This document shows, piece by piece, positions 16,408 to 25,589 of a DNA stretch of 64,000 nt (the first letter of the stretch is position 1; each line of letters begins with the position of its first letter). The stretch is from OCS116 sp051531935 (lineage in GTDB: Bacteria; Pseudomonadota; Alphaproteobacteria; Rhizobiales; OSC116). The translations under genes were made by a program, and so were the position numbers. A model generated the notes under the pieces. It was not told where the DNA came from and ran no database searches. It saw only the letters and a list, made by a program, of their open reading frames with translations. The stretch spans positions 248,001 to 312,000 of the forward strand of contig JAOPTR010000007.1 in assembly GCA_051531935.1 (NCBI GenBank). Direction: 5' to 3'.

Positions 16408-17703
16408 TCATTCAGATAGGCGTTCGACATCGGCTCCACAACCCCTGAATTTATTTTCCAGATGTTCAAACCCACGATCTAGATGATAAACGCGGCTAAC
16501 CAAAGTTGAGCCTTCTGCCACCAAACCCGCAATAATCAACGATGCTGAGGCACGCAGGTCTGTCGCCATAACAGGGGCACCATGTAGAGTTTTAACGCCA
16601 GTTATTTTTGCGGTATCGCCATTTAATGTGATGTCACAGCCCAAACGCGCTAATTCTTGCACATGCATGAAGCGGTTTTCAAATATAGTTTCGCGCACAA
16701 AACACGAGCCTTCGGCCATGGTCATTAATGCCATAAATTGGGCTTGCAAATCGGTTGGGAAACCTGGGTAGACTTGGGTGGTAACATCTACCGCTTTAAG
16801 TGGCTTTGAAAGGTCGCGTTGAACGCGAATGCCGTTTTCAACCTCTGTGATGGTTGCGCCTGCTTCTTCTAGCTTATCTAAAAAAACAGGTAGATATTCT
16901 GCAGATGTGCCTGTGAGGGTTACATCGCCACCTGCCATGGCAACGGCAATGGCATATGTGCCTGTTTCGATGCGGTCTGGCAGCACACTATGTGTGGCAC
17001 CATGTAATTTTTTAACACCTTGAATGGTAAGAGTTGATGAGCCAATGCCAGTGATGCGCGCGCCCATTTTATTGAGGCATTCGGCCAAATCGCCAATTTC
17101 TGGCTCACGGGCAGCGTTTTCGATAATTGTTTCGCCATCGGCCAATACGGCAGCCATAAGCACATTATGTGTGGCGCCAACAGAAGCAAAGCTAAAGCTA
17201 ATTTTGCCACCTTTTAGGCGGCCATTGGGCGCTTTGGCGATGACATAGCCATCTTCAAGCTTAATATCGGCACCTAAGGCTCTAAAACCTTCTAAATGCA
17301 AATCGACAGGGCGTGTGCCAATGGCGCAACCGCCAGGTAAAGACACTTTGGCATAGCCACAGCGACCCAAAATTGGCCCTAATACCCAAAAGCTTGCCCG
17401 CATTTTTGAGACAAGTTCATAAGGTGCGGTGGTGTCGACAATCTCACGCGCAGTTATATGCACAGTTTGGCCACCAATATCTGAGTTGCCAGTACGTTTG
17501 CCATCGAAACTTTGGTCAACACCATGGTTGGCGATAATGCGGAATAGCATATTAACATCGGCAAGGCGAGGTACGTTGCGCAAAGTGAGAGTTTCATCGG
17601 TTAAAAGTGAGGCGATGATTAAGGGTAGAGCAGCATTTTTAGCGCCACTGATTGGAATTTCCCCATGCAATTGCTTGCCGCCGGTAATTTTAATACTGTC
17701 CAT
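16408..17703 (-). CDS. murA: UDP-N-acetylglucosamine 1-carboxyvinyltransferase (MurA)
   Basis: A 431-residue enzyme of the first committed step of peptidoglycan synthesis, transferring enolpyruvate from PEP to UDP-GlcNAc in the cytoplasm. Key residues are K22-N23 (GAKNAALP) and the loop Cys126 in PGGCAIGTRP. The Cys, target of fosfomycin, is present, so the enzyme should be fosfomycin-sensitive at this position. The start of the conserved minus-strand block, with DUF2948 next. Confidence 0.98.
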   Translation of the reverse strand: MDSIKITGGKQLHGEIPISGAKNAALPLIIASLLTDETLTLRNVPRLADVNMLFRIIANHGVDQSFDGKRTGNSDIGGQTVHITAREIVDTTAPYELVSKMRASFWVLGPILGRCGYAKVSLPGGCAIGTRPVDLHLEGFRALGADIKLEDGYVIAKAPNGRLKGGKISFSFASVGATHNVLMAAVLADGETIIENAAREPEIGDLAECLNKMGARITGIGSSTLTIQGVKKLHGATHSVLPDRIETGTYAIAVAMAGGDVTLTGTSAEYLPVFLDKLEEAGATITEVENGIRVQRDLSKPLKAVDVTTQVYPGFPTDLQAQFMALMTMAEGSCFVRETIFENRFMHVQELARLGCDITLNGDTAKITGVKTLHGAPVMATDLRASASLIIAGLVAEGSTLVSRVYHLDRGFEHLENKFRGCGADVERLSE

Positions 17704-17802
17704 CTTTTTTCCTAAGCTCTTATCATTTAAGTCAAATATTAAAGTTAATAAAATGACAAAGCGTTAATATCTTTAAATTTAAGCCAAATTATGCCCAGAA
17801 TG

Positions 17803-18090
17803 TTACTTTTTTGTGGCATCTAGCTTGGCGACACCAATTTTACCCGTGCGGGGTAGAGGTGCATCTGCATCATCAGAGGTAACGCGGCCTTTAATTTGGC
17901 TTTTACGGCGGCGTAAATTATCGCGCAATTGTTGCTGTAGGCGCTCTTCACGTTCTAGGCGTTCTTGATTTTTATTTTGTTGTTTGGCTTGTTTTTTACC
18001 CATAAATGTAGGTTTAAAAGTTTTGCCTCCTGATTGCAAGCCCATAACAGGCACCACAAACCCGTTTTGACGGCTTATCTGTGTAGACAT
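17803..18090 (-). CDS. Small basic hypothetical protein
   Basis: A roughly 95-residue, very basic protein when read from ATG 18090 (MSTQISRQNGF). The middle is a charged helix rich in Lys, Arg, Gln and Glu (KKQAKQQNKNQERLEREERL and on), probably a coiled coil, followed by LRRRKSQIKGR. Similar small proteins lie near murA in related genomes, by my recollection. The longer frame to 18138 lacks support. Function unknown; it may bind nucleic acid. Confidence 0.6.
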   Translation of the reverse strand: MSTQISRQNGFVVPVMGLQSGGKTFKPTFMGKKQAKQQNKNQERLEREERLQQQLRDNLRRRKSQIKGRVTSDDADAPLPRTGKIGVAKLDATKK

Positions 18091-18171
18091 TATAAAAATA
18101 ACTTGCGCTTTATGGGGGCTTATGGCAATTATCGCCAATCAAACGTTGCTGAATAGCTCAGTAAACCTTTG

Positions 18172-18246
18172 GCCGCAGTGGCTCAGTGGTAGAGCACACC
18201 CTTGGTAAGGGTGAGGTCGAGAGTTCGATTCTCTCCTGCGGCACCA
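18172..18246 (+). tRNA. tRNA-Thr (GGT)
   Basis: A 75-nt cloverleaf from GCCGCAGTGGC to CTGCGGCACCA. The anticodon arm CACCC-TTGGTAA-GGGTG gives anticodon GGT (Thr); the T-arm is GAGAGTTCGATTCTCTC. CCA is encoded. Confidence 0.97.
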
Positions 18247-18554
18247 TTTACCTTCTATTAAAGTAAAGTTTATAGCCTGTGTTTTGCGACATGTTAGGCA
18301 ATCAAATGTTGAATCTTGCATGAGTAGGTTGTTAGCACTTGCAATGTTATTGGAAAGTATTCCCATTACTATCACTCTTAAACAAGCGTTAAAAACAGCC
18401 AAGGAATAAATAGGGGTGATTGTTTTTGTGAGCCTATTGTTGAGGGTACGCAAAGTACACAGAAGCCTACAATGAATTGAAACGAGGGGATTGGTCGAGA
18501 GATGTGAAAGTAGTTTCAATTTGCACCCTTTATAGTCAGCTCACAATGAATAAA
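18247..18554. other. Gap after tRNA-Thr, nothing seen
   Basis: About 300 bp without a credible gene. The minus-strand frame crossing it also runs antisense to tRNA-Thr and is judged spurious. Confidence 0.45.
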
Positions 18555-19589
18555 TTATGACCACCCGCAGCCTAAATCTCTACCAAATTCTAGGTGAGTG
18601 GTTGCAGCATTATGGTTTGCATCCTTAAGAATTGCCAATAGATTTTCGCATCTGCTTTTTAAAATTTGTATTTTTTTATGAGCTTTCAACCATCCCTCCG
18701 CAAGCTGCTTTGCCCTATCAATTTCCGTATCCGTCATTAGGGATTCCATGCGCTTTAGTTCTTGAAGAAAATCGGTACTTTTATTGCCCAAATGTTTTGA
18801 CAAGTAATAATATTTAAGCGCTGTTCTATAATTTTTAGTCACACCTAAACCCTTTTCATACATTGCCGCCAAATTTTCATGGGCGTACGCATGACCTTGT
18901 TCAGCAGCTTTCTTGTGCCACATATAGGCTTTTTTATAATCTTGAATCATATCTCGGCCCTCTCTATAGCCACGATATAAAAACCTTCCGTGATAATATC
19001 TAGAACCCATGAGAGACAGAGCTTTTGTGTTGCCTAGGTCAGCAGCTTTCTGGAATAATTTATATCCTCTGTCAGTATCCCAAGTTAGCCCTAGACCGTA
19101 AACATAAAGCGAGCCCAAAGTTAATAAAGCTCTAGCATCGCCTTGTTCTCCTGCTTTCTCGTACCAAATTACAGCTTTTTTTATATCCCTTTTTTTTAAT
19201 CCCCCCCATTGATACATTTCTGCTACCTTTCGCGAAGCATGTCCATCGCCCTGCAGTCCGGCTTGCTCTAACCTTATAAATGCTTTCTCAAGCCATGCTT
19301 TCCCTTTTTTTGCATCTTTAGTGACACCTACGCCTGCAAGATACATCTTTGCGACTTCCCAAGTGGCCTTTGCATCCCCTTTTTCAGCGGCGTTGTTGAA
19401 CGACATAAACGCTTTTTTGTAATCTTGGTGCACACCTTCACCATTAAAATACATCCATCCCAACTTAAGTGATGTTTTCGTTTTCTCTTGATCAACAAGA
19501 TTTAATGGGTTTTCATTTGCAAAAATATGGGGTGTGAAAAGAACATTAGAAATTATTAAAAATATGATGAAAGTTGTTTTCATTTTCAT
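18555..19589 (-). CDS. Exported Sel1-repeat protein (intact paralogue)
   Basis: A 344-residue protein from ATG 19589 (MKMKTTFIIFLIISNVLF), with a signal peptide cleaved near IFA|NE. About seven Sel1-like repeats of 36 residues fill residues 45-265 (for example AAEKGDAKATWEVAKMYLAG and KKAAEQGHAYAHENLAAMYE). A charged C-terminal helix and a GCGW end follow. Such solenoids usually mediate protein contacts in the periplasm. It is the undamaged relative of the pseudogene at 8526-9572. Homology also extends about 150 bp upstream, so a segment of about 1.2 kb was duplicated. Confidence 0.88.
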   Translation of the reverse strand: MKMKTTFIIFLIISNVLFTPHIFANENPLNLVDQEKTKTSLKLGWMYFNGEGVHQDYKKAFMSFNNAAEKGDAKATWEVAKMYLAGVGVTKDAKKGKAWLEKAFIRLEQAGLQGDGHASRKVAEMYQWGGLKKRDIKKAVIWYEKAGEQGDARALLTLGSLYVYGLGLTWDTDRGYKLFQKAADLGNTKALSLMGSRYYHGRFLYRGYREGRDMIQDYKKAYMWHKKAAEQGHAYAHENLAAMYEKGLGVTKNYRTALKYYYLSKHLGNKSTDFLQELKRMESLMTDTEIDRAKQLAEGWLKAHKKIQILKSRCENLLAILKDANHNAATTHLEFGRDLGCGWS

Positions 19590-19665
19590 AAATAGAGCTT
19601 CAGTAATTAAATTAATTTTAAACAAAAATAACATTTTAAAGAATTACTTGTCAAATTCTAGACAC

Positions 19666-19697
19666 AAAAAAGTGGCCAAAGCGCAAGCCTTGGCCAC
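19666..19697 (-). terminator. Rho-independent terminator of the gntR-kduI transcript
   Basis: On the minus strand, GTGGCCAA and TTGGCCAC pair around a 10-nt loop and are followed by TTTTTT. It lies about 200 bp downstream of kduI and upstream of the Sel1 gene. Confidence 0.8.
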
Positions 19698-19902
19698 TAA
19701 ATTAAAAACTATTAATTCTAAAGTGCGTTGTTAATCTGGTTTGAGAAGTTTAACAATTCTCCCTTGCTTTTCGTGTATATTTTATATTCCGTTTTCAGTA
19801 CCTCAACTCGAAGGGCAGGGCGGGATGAGCTTTTTTAGTTCGTTAAGTTGCTGTATCCGTATGTGTTCTGATTTTCTTTTCGTGGTACTGGATTTCGAAA
19901 TT

Positions 19903-20739
19903 TTAGCGCAAATCTTGCATGTCGATGAAGTCCATATCGGTGAAATCTTGGTTGTCACCTGCCATAGACCAAATAAACGCATAGCGTCCTGTGCCAGCAC
20001 CACTATGGATAGACCAACCTGGTGATAAAATGGCTTCTTGGTTTTTAACGATTAAGTGGCGTGTTTCATCTGGCTCGCCCATTAGATGAACAACCCTTGT
20101 GTCTGCTTTCATATCGAAATACAGATAAATTTCTGAGCGTCTGTCGTGAATGTGGCATGGCATTGTGTTCCATACACTACCATCTTCTATGGTGGTGATG
20201 CCCATGACTAGTTGGCAGCTATCTACCACTTGCGGGTGAATATATTGGCGAAGTTTGCGTTTGTTGCAATCTGATTGAGTGCCTAATTCCAATAAAATGG
20301 CGTCATTGGCCGTGATAATTTTTGCCTCATATGCGTGGTGTGCTGGTGAGCTTACGAAATAAAAATTTGAAGGATTTTGTGCGTCCGAACTTTTAAAATT
20401 AACCTCTTTAACGCCCATTGGTAAATATAGGCAATCGGTGTAATTTAGCGGATATTCTATGCCATCGGCTATGACAATACCATCATTGCCAACATTTATA
20501 ATGCCAATCTCGCGGCGGTCTAAAAACCGTTGTGTGCCAATTTGTTTATTGGTTTTAAGTTTTAGTGAGGTGGTTGTGGGCGTTGCACCGCCGACAACAC
20601 TTCTATCTAAATGGCTGTAGGTCATTGTCACTTGATCAGCCACAAAAATATCTTGCACTAAATAATTTTCGCGCAATTGATCGGTGTTGAAACCTTTGGT
20701 TTCTGTCGGGCTTGAGACTTGTCTAATTTCAATAGTCAT
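19903..20739 (-). CDS. kduI: 5-dehydro-4-deoxy-D-glucuronate isomerase
   Basis: A 278-residue cupin-fold isomerase converting 5-keto-4-deoxyuronate (DKI) to 2,5-diketo-3-deoxygluconate in the breakdown of pectin-type or other unsaturated uronides. The zinc site PCHIHDRRSEIYLYFD near residue 198 is intact, and the length matches the E. coli enzyme. It follows the GntR gene by 18 bp on the same strand and is divergent from a TRAP transporter and kduD, which supplies the next step. Later enzymes (KdgK, KdgA) are not in the window. Confidence 0.95.
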   Translation of the reverse strand: MTIEIRQVSSPTETKGFNTDQLRENYLVQDIFVADQVTMTYSHLDRSVVGGATPTTTSLKLKTNKQIGTQRFLDRREIGIINVGNDGIVIADGIEYPLNYTDCLYLPMGVKEVNFKSSDAQNPSNFYFVSSPAHHAYEAKIITANDAILLELGTQSDCNKRKLRQYIHPQVVDSCQLVMGITTIEDGSVWNTMPCHIHDRRSEIYLYFDMKADTRVVHLMGEPDETRHLIVKNQEAILSPGWSIHSGAGTGRYAFIWSMAGDNQDFTDMDFIDMQDLR

Positions 20740-20757
20740 TTAAATATCCGTTTTTAG

Positions 20758-21540
20758 TTAAATTTGTGCCATATCATCCAGGTCTATATCGTGGATAAAA
20801 TAGGCGGGGCGTTGTTCAATCCAATGTGGAAAATGATGTTGTAATCCCGAAAGATGAGCTTCCATTTTTTGGCAAGCAATGTCCTCATCGCCGTTGTTAA
20901 TGGCGTCAACAATGGCGGTGTGTTCTGCCACCACCATTGTCATGCGGCCGTCCTCGGGTAGGGTTAAAACTCTAAATCTATCGACCTGTAATTTCACTTG
21001 TTGCACCAATTGCCACAGGCCAGATAACTTACCAACATTGGCAATCATCTCATGGAAATTTTCGTCGGCGGCATGGAAGCCTTTAATGTCGCCTAATGCA
21101 GCCATTTCGCGCTGGCGCTCAATGATTGCATATAATTCTAAAATTTGGCTGCGTTTGGCACATTTAGAGGCCGATTTAACTGTCATGCCTTCTAATGCGC
21201 GGCGGGCAATGAGTGCTTCGGGCAAGGCCGATACGGGAATACGCGCTACAAATGTGCCAGATTTAGCCACCACTTCAACCAATTTTTCACGATGTAGCCG
21301 CAAGATGGCTTCGCGTATGGGTGTGCGGCTAATGCCTTGTTCTAAAGCGATTTTCTTTTCCGATATGGGCGTGCCTGGTGGCATATCCATAGAGATGATG
21401 GCATCACGTAGCCGTTCATATTGTGTATCGGATAAGGTGGCATTTGACGAACCGTAAAAATAGCCCTTACCCATAGGCGCAGCATTGCCTGCACGCTTTC
21501 TTATCGGTTCAATTTTGTTTTCGGAGGAATTTTTCCCCAT
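20758..21540 (-). CDS. GntR-family (FCD/FadR-type) regulator of the keturonate genes
   Basis: A 260-residue regulator. After a disordered N-terminus, the winged helix-turn-helix covers about residues 35-100 (YERLRDAIISMDMPPGTPIS, SRTPIREAILRLHREKLV). The C-terminal FCD domain has the expected metal-site His/Asp pattern (FHAADENFHEMI, EHTAIVDAI). FCD-GntR proteins commonly sense organic acids or uronates. Its place between kduI and the divergent TRAP operon makes it the likely repressor of both. Candidate operators lie in 21562-21659. Confidence 0.9.
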   Translation of the reverse strand: MGKNSSENKIEPIRKRAGNAAPMGKGYFYGSSNATLSDTQYERLRDAIISMDMPPGTPISEKKIALEQGISRTPIREAILRLHREKLVEVVAKSGTFVARIPVSALPEALIARRALEGMTVKSASKCAKRSQILELYAIIERQREMAALGDIKGFHAADENFHEMIANVGKLSGLWQLVQQVKLQVDRFRVLTLPEDGRMTMVVAEHTAIVDAINNGDEDIACQKMEAHLSGLQHHFPHWIEQRPAYFIHDIDLDDMAQI

Positions 21541-21561
21541 AAACAGTCTCCATTCAGCTCT

Positions 21562-21607
21562 GTATTTAGTGTTTTCGAATTAGTGAAATAACAGAAATAC
21601 TAAATAC
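21562..21607. promoter_or_regulatory. Inverted repeat in the gntR-dctP intergenic region
   Basis: GTATTTAGT (21562-21570) and ACTAAATAC (21599-21607) are perfect 9-bp inverted copies 28 bp apart. They share the TTAGT core with the palindrome at 21635-21659. Confidence 0.4.
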
Positions 21608-21634
21608 GGTAAAGCTGATTTGCATTTGTAATAT

Positions 21635-21659
21635 AACTAGTATATAAGATATATTAGTT
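21635..21659. promoter_or_regulatory. Candidate GntR operator
   Basis: A 25-bp imperfect palindrome: AACTAGTATAT, AAG, ATATATTAGTT, with 10 of 11 positions symmetrical. It lies about 80 bp before dctP and 95 bp before the gntR start. Confidence 0.45.
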
Positions 21660-21737
21660 ACCGTCAAACATTCAAAATATTATTGAAATTTGATGGTCCT
21701 TACCAGCGGAGGGCTGGGGTTTCCATAGGAGGGAAAA

Positions 21738-22709
21738 ATGAATATTAAAAAAATAAGCACTGCGATTGTTGCAGGCGTAATTATGGTCGCAGGCGCAACA
21801 ACCGCGTTGGCTACTGAAACGTTAAAATGGGCACATGTATATGAGTCTGGTTCGCCATACCATATTAAAGCCGAATGGGCAGCCGCAGAAATTGCCAAAG
21901 CGACCGAAGGTCGTGTTGAAGTTAAGGTTTTTCCTGCTTCATCATTGGGTAAAGAAGTAGAAATTAACGAAGGTCTTGGTATTGGCGCTGTTGACATTAT
22001 ATATACAGGCCCAAGTTTTGTTGAACGTTATTATGGCCCGATTGCCATTTCAGATTATCCGTTCATCATGCGCGGTTATGACCATTGGTCAACTTATCGT
22101 GAGTCAGATCTGTTTAAAGAATTATCAGCTGGATATCATGATGCGACAGGCAACCAAGTGATGAGTTTGGTTTATTATGGCCAACGTCACGTGACATCTA
22201 ATAAGCCAATTTTAAAACCATCTGATATGGAAGGTCTTAAAATTCGAGTTCCAAACTCACCATTAATGTTGATGTTCCCTAATGCTGTGGGCGCAAACCC
22301 AACACCAATGGCTTTCTCTGAAGTTTATTTGGCGCTACAACAAGGTGTGGTTGATGCTCAAGAAAACCCATTGCCTACCATTAAATTCAAAAAATTCTAT
22401 GAGGTACAGACTAATATTAACCTCACTGGCCATATTTTGAATAGCCTACTTATCATTGCATCTGATGATGCTTTGGCACGTATTGGTGATGATCAGGCTG
22501 CAGTAAAAGAAATTTTGGGTAAAGCGGCTATGATGATTTCGGAAGAAATTTATAAATCAGAAACTGACCTAATCTCTTGGTTTGAAGAGCAAGGTGTTGC
22601 AGTGAACGTGGTTGACAAAAAACCATTCCAAGATGCTGTGAAACCAAGCCTAATTGGTGATGGTGTACCATACACAGCCGATCACTTTAAACGCCTTGGC
22701 GAACTTTAA
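21738..22709 (+). CDS. TRAP transporter substrate-binding protein (DctP family)
   Basis: A 323-residue periplasmic solute receptor for a TRAP transporter. The signal peptide covers residues 1-29 (ALA|TE). The mature protein has the family features WAHVYESGSPYHI at the N-terminus, the LKIRVPNSPLM motif containing the conserved Arg that binds a carboxylate, and GVVDAQENPLPTI. With kduI and kduD around it, the likely ligand is a uronate or unsaturated ketouronide. TAGGAGGG is a strong ribosome site. Confidence 0.93.
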   Translation: MNIKKISTAIVAGVIMVAGATTALATETLKWAHVYESGSPYHIKAEWAAAEIAKATEGRVEVKVFPASSLGKEVEINEGLGIGAVDIIYTGPSFVERYYGPIAISDYPFIMRGYDHWSTYRESDLFKELSAGYHDATGNQVMSLVYYGQRHVTSNKPILKPSDMEGLKIRVPNSPLMLMFPNAVGANPTPMAFSEVYLALQQGVVDAQENPLPTIKFKKFYEVQTNINLTGHILNSLLIIASDDALARIGDDQAAVKEILGKAAMMISEEIYKSETDLISWFEEQGVAVNVVDKKPFQDAVKPSLIGDGVPYTADHFKRLGEL

Positions 22710-22729
22710 GCTATAGGATTCTAACATTT

Positions 22730-23305
22730 ATGGATCATTCTGATCAACAAAATGGACGCGCCTCAAAAGAGGCGCGTCAAGAAATTGACTTTGGCGATGA
22801 TGAGGTCGATATTTCTGATTTTAAACTTGTCGATCTTCCGGGGCTTATTGCGCTTTGGGGTTTGGCTATCATTGTATTCTTACAATTTTTCACCCGCTAT
22901 ATTTTGAACGATAGTTTAGCATGGACTGAGGAAATTGCCCGTTATGTGCTGATTGTCGTGGCCTATTTTGGCGCCATATCAGTCACCCGCAAAGGCACGC
23001 ATATTTTCTTAGAATTTTTCTATCGGTATTTATCGCCAGCAAATGGCAAAAGGCTCAACATTGCGATCGAGCTGTTATCACTTTCATTTTACGGATATTT
23101 GGCATATCAAGCCATTATATTGGCGCAAAAAACGCGTACCAAAATGGCCTCGGTTGAAATACCCAAAAGCCTACTTTATTGGCTTGTTGCGGTGTCTCTG
23201 GCGATTATGGCAATCTATTCTCTCATTTGGCTTATTCGTAAAATCAAACAATCACCTGAGGATGTTATGCGCGAATTAGAGAAACATTCTCATACTGAAA
23301 TTTAA
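22730..23305 (+). CDS. TRAP transporter small membrane subunit (DctQ family)
   Basis: A 191-residue integral membrane protein with four hydrophobic helices after an acidic cytoplasmic N-terminus. The FTRYILNDSLAWTEEIARY segment is typical of DctQ. It follows dctP by 20 bp and precedes the large subunit by 18 bp. It is required with DctM for Na+-driven uptake of the receptor-bound acid. Confidence 0.93.
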   Translation: MDHSDQQNGRASKEARQEIDFGDDEVDISDFKLVDLPGLIALWGLAIIVFLQFFTRYILNDSLAWTEEIARYVLIVVAYFGAISVTRKGTHIFLEFFYRYLSPANGKRLNIAIELLSLSFYGYLAYQAIILAQKTRTKMASVEIPKSLLYWLVAVSLAIMAIYSLIWLIRKIKQSPEDVMRELEKHSHTEI

Positions 23306-23323
23306 TTTATAATTGGCAACTTA

Positions 23324-24601
23324 ATGGCTCTATCACTACTATTTATCATTCTATTTTTCCTGCTTATTGCGGGTGCGCCAATTGCGGTTGCATTGGGCGT
23401 CTCTTCGCTTATTTTCATTCTTATTGATGGCTTGCCACCAGTTGTGGTGCTGCATAATATGGTCAATGGCATCAATAGTTTTCCGCTTATTGCTGTGCCG
23501 TTCTTTATCATGGCTGGTAATTTAATGAACAGCTCTGGCATTACCAACAAAATATTCACCTTTGCCCGTGCCTCAGTTGGTTGGATGCATGGCGGCTTAG
23601 GCCATGTAAATGTTGGCGCGAGTGTTATTTTTGCAGGCATGTCTGGCGCGGCGGTGGCCGATGCAGGCGGCCTTGGTAATATTGAAATTAAAGCCATGCG
23701 TGATGCGGGTTATGACACAGATTTCTCGGTTGGTATCACCGCGGCCTCATCCACAATCGGCCCTATAATTCCACCTTCTCTGCCTTTGGTGGTTTATGGT
23801 GTGATTGCCGATACATCTATCGGTCAATTATTTGCAGCAGGGCTAATACCTGGCTTAATTATGGCCATTGCGCTTATGGTTATGGTGGCATTTTATGCCC
23901 GCATGCGTAATTACCCACGTGATGACGCGTTCCAATGGAACTATTTTATCACCTCATTTTGGCATGCGATTTTACCGCTCTTTACGCCAATTATCATAGT
24001 CGGTGGTATATTAACAGGGATTTTCACTCCTACAGAAGCCGCCATTGGTGCGGTGGCATATTCAATGTTTTTAGGCCTTGTGGTCTATCGCACATTAAAC
24101 TTTAAACGCCTGTTGCGTGTGTCCATAGATACGGTGGAAATTACTGCTTCAATCATGATGATTGTGGCTGCATCTGCCATTTTTGCTTGGATATTAACCG
24201 CCAACCAAGTGGCCGAAATTTTCGCCGATGGCTTGCTTGGTTTTACAGACAATAAAACACTCATTCTACTGACTATTATGCTGATTGTATTGGTGGTTGG
24301 CTGCTTTATGGAAACCATTGCTGCCATCACTATACTCACTCCAGTTTTGTTGCCAGTAGCGATGGGTTTGGGCATTGACCCTGTGCATTTTGGCATCATT
24401 TTGATTTTGAATTTAATGATTGGTTTGCTCACCCCGCCTGTTGGCTTGGTGCTCTACGTATTATCCAAAGTGTCAGATGTGCCTTTTGAGCAATGCGTTA
24501 AGGCCACGGCGCCTTTCCTCGTTCCTTTGCTTGTGGTATTATTATTACTTACTTTCATTCCAGAATTATCTATGTGGTTACCGACTTTAATTTATAGGTA
24601 G
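23324..24601 (+). CDS. TRAP transporter large permease subunit (DctM family)
   Basis: A 425-residue permease with about 12 membrane segments, the transport channel of the TRAP system. Family marks include FPLIAVPFFIMAGNLMN, the GGLGHVNVGASVIFAGMSG segment, and GLLTPPVGLVLYVLSKVSDV near the end. It is the third gene of the dctPQM-kduD operon and probably works with uronate-type substrates. Confidence 0.95.
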   Translation: MALSLLFIILFFLLIAGAPIAVALGVSSLIFILIDGLPPVVVLHNMVNGINSFPLIAVPFFIMAGNLMNSSGITNKIFTFARASVGWMHGGLGHVNVGASVIFAGMSGAAVADAGGLGNIEIKAMRDAGYDTDFSVGITAASSTIGPIIPPSLPLVVYGVIADTSIGQLFAAGLIPGLIMAIALMVMVAFYARMRNYPRDDAFQWNYFITSFWHAILPLFTPIIIVGGILTGIFTPTEAAIGAVAYSMFLGLVVYRTLNFKRLLRVSIDTVEITASIMMIVAASAIFAWILTANQVAEIFADGLLGFTDNKTLILLTIMLIVLVVGCFMETIAAITILTPVLLPVAMGLGIDPVHFGIILILNLMIGLLTPPVGLVLYVLSKVSDVPFEQCVKATAPFLVPLLVVLLLLTFIPELSMWLPTLIYR

Positions 24602-24632
24602 AGTTATTTTATCACCAATAGGAGCATGTTAA

Positions 24633-25403
24633 ATGTCATCAGAAAACTTATTTGATTTAAGCGGCCAGTTAGCTCTCGTCACTGGTTGTAAACGTGGCGT
24701 CGGCAAAGCCATGGCAATTGCATTGGCAAAAGCTGGTGCTGACATCATTGGTGTCAGCCTATCTTTAGAGGCCAGTGGCAGCGAAATTGAGCAAGAAATT
24801 TTGGCTTTAGGTCGTAAGTTTAAAGCATACCAATGCGATTTTTCTAACCGTGCAGCGGTTAAACAATTTGCCGCTACAGTATTGGCAGATAACCCCAAAA
24901 TTGACATTCTCATTAACAATGCAGGCACCATAAAACGCGCGCCTGCAGCAGAACATAGTGATGAATATTGGGATGAAGTGTTAGAGGTTAATTTATCGAC
25001 ACAGTTTATTTTAAGCCGCGAGATTGGCAAAACAATGGTAGCACGTGGCGCAGGAAAGATTATCTTTACCGCGTCTTTATTGACGTTTCAAGGTGGAATT
25101 AATGTGCCAAGTTATGCCGCATCTAAAGGCGGCATTGGCCAACTTGCCAAGGCTTTGGCCAATGAATGGGCAGGCAAAGGCGTGAATGTAAATGCGATTG
25201 CACCAGGTTATATAGCGACTGATAATACCCAAGCTTTGCAAGATGATGCTGCACGCTCTAACTCTATTTTAGAGCGCATTCCTGCGGGTAGGTGGGGAGA
25301 GCCAGCTGATTTTGCAGGTCCCGTGGTGTTTTTGGCGTCTGCCGCTTCCGATTATGTGCATGGCACAATTTTGACCGTTGATGGCGGCTGGATGGGGCGT
25401 TGA
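24633..25403 (+). CDS. kduD: 2-dehydro-3-deoxy-D-gluconate 5-dehydrogenase (KduD-type SDR)
   Basis: A 256-residue short-chain dehydrogenase. Motifs are TGCKRGVGKA (cofactor), INNAGTIKRAPA and SYAASKGGIGQL (YxxxK). The NNAGxIKRxPAxE context and IPAGRWGEP are characteristic of KduD. The enzyme reduces 2,5-diketo-3-deoxygluconate made by KduI to KDG. It closes the TRAP operon with AGGAG before its ATG. The symbol rests on motif and context together. Confidence 0.88.
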   Translation: MSSENLFDLSGQLALVTGCKRGVGKAMAIALAKAGADIIGVSLSLEASGSEIEQEILALGRKFKAYQCDFSNRAAVKQFAATVLADNPKIDILINNAGTIKRAPAAEHSDEYWDEVLEVNLSTQFILSREIGKTMVARGAGKIIFTASLLTFQGGINVPSYAASKGGIGQLAKALANEWAGKGVNVNAIAPGYIATDNTQALQDDAARSNSILERIPAGRWGEPADFAGPVVFLASAASDYVHGTILTVDGGWMGR

Positions 25404-25417
25404 GTGGTGGCGTGTCT

Positions 25418-25437
25418 TCACTTGTCCGCACAAGTGA
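25418..25437 (+). other. Hairpin just after kduD
   Basis: TCACTTGT/ACAAGTGA, 8-bp stem with a 4-nt loop, 14 bp past the kduD stop, without a T-tract. Confidence 0.35.
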
Positions 25438-25526
25438 TTTCACATCTTCCTCCAACCGCTAAGTAAATTTGAATAAGGGCAAAGTCGGGCTGGATGTTTG
25501 TTTCTGTCATGCGATCCCAATGAATC

Positions 25527-25565
25527 TGCACCGAGCTAAAATTGAATTTTTCTCGGTGCACTTTT
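25527..25565 (+). terminator. Terminator between the convergent kduD and GH3 genes
   Basis: TGCACCGAG and CTCGGTGCA form a 9-bp stem, followed on the plus strand by CTTTTAG. The loop itself contains AAAATT/AATTTT, which may extend the structure. Confidence 0.6.
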
Positions 25566-25589
25566 AGTACTAAACTCTTGGTTGTCGGT

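Noticed and set aside
18151..18162. GAATAGCTCAGT, 12 bases identical to the D-arm region of tRNA-Phe, just before tRNA-Thr
   Set aside because: No other tRNA parts flank it; could be chance or a tiny relic, not enough to call.
18139..18519. 126-codon minus-strand frame containing the string SNSRPHPYQGCALPLSHCG
   Set aside because: It runs antisense through tRNA-Thr; this peptide is a well-known artefact of tRNA genes.
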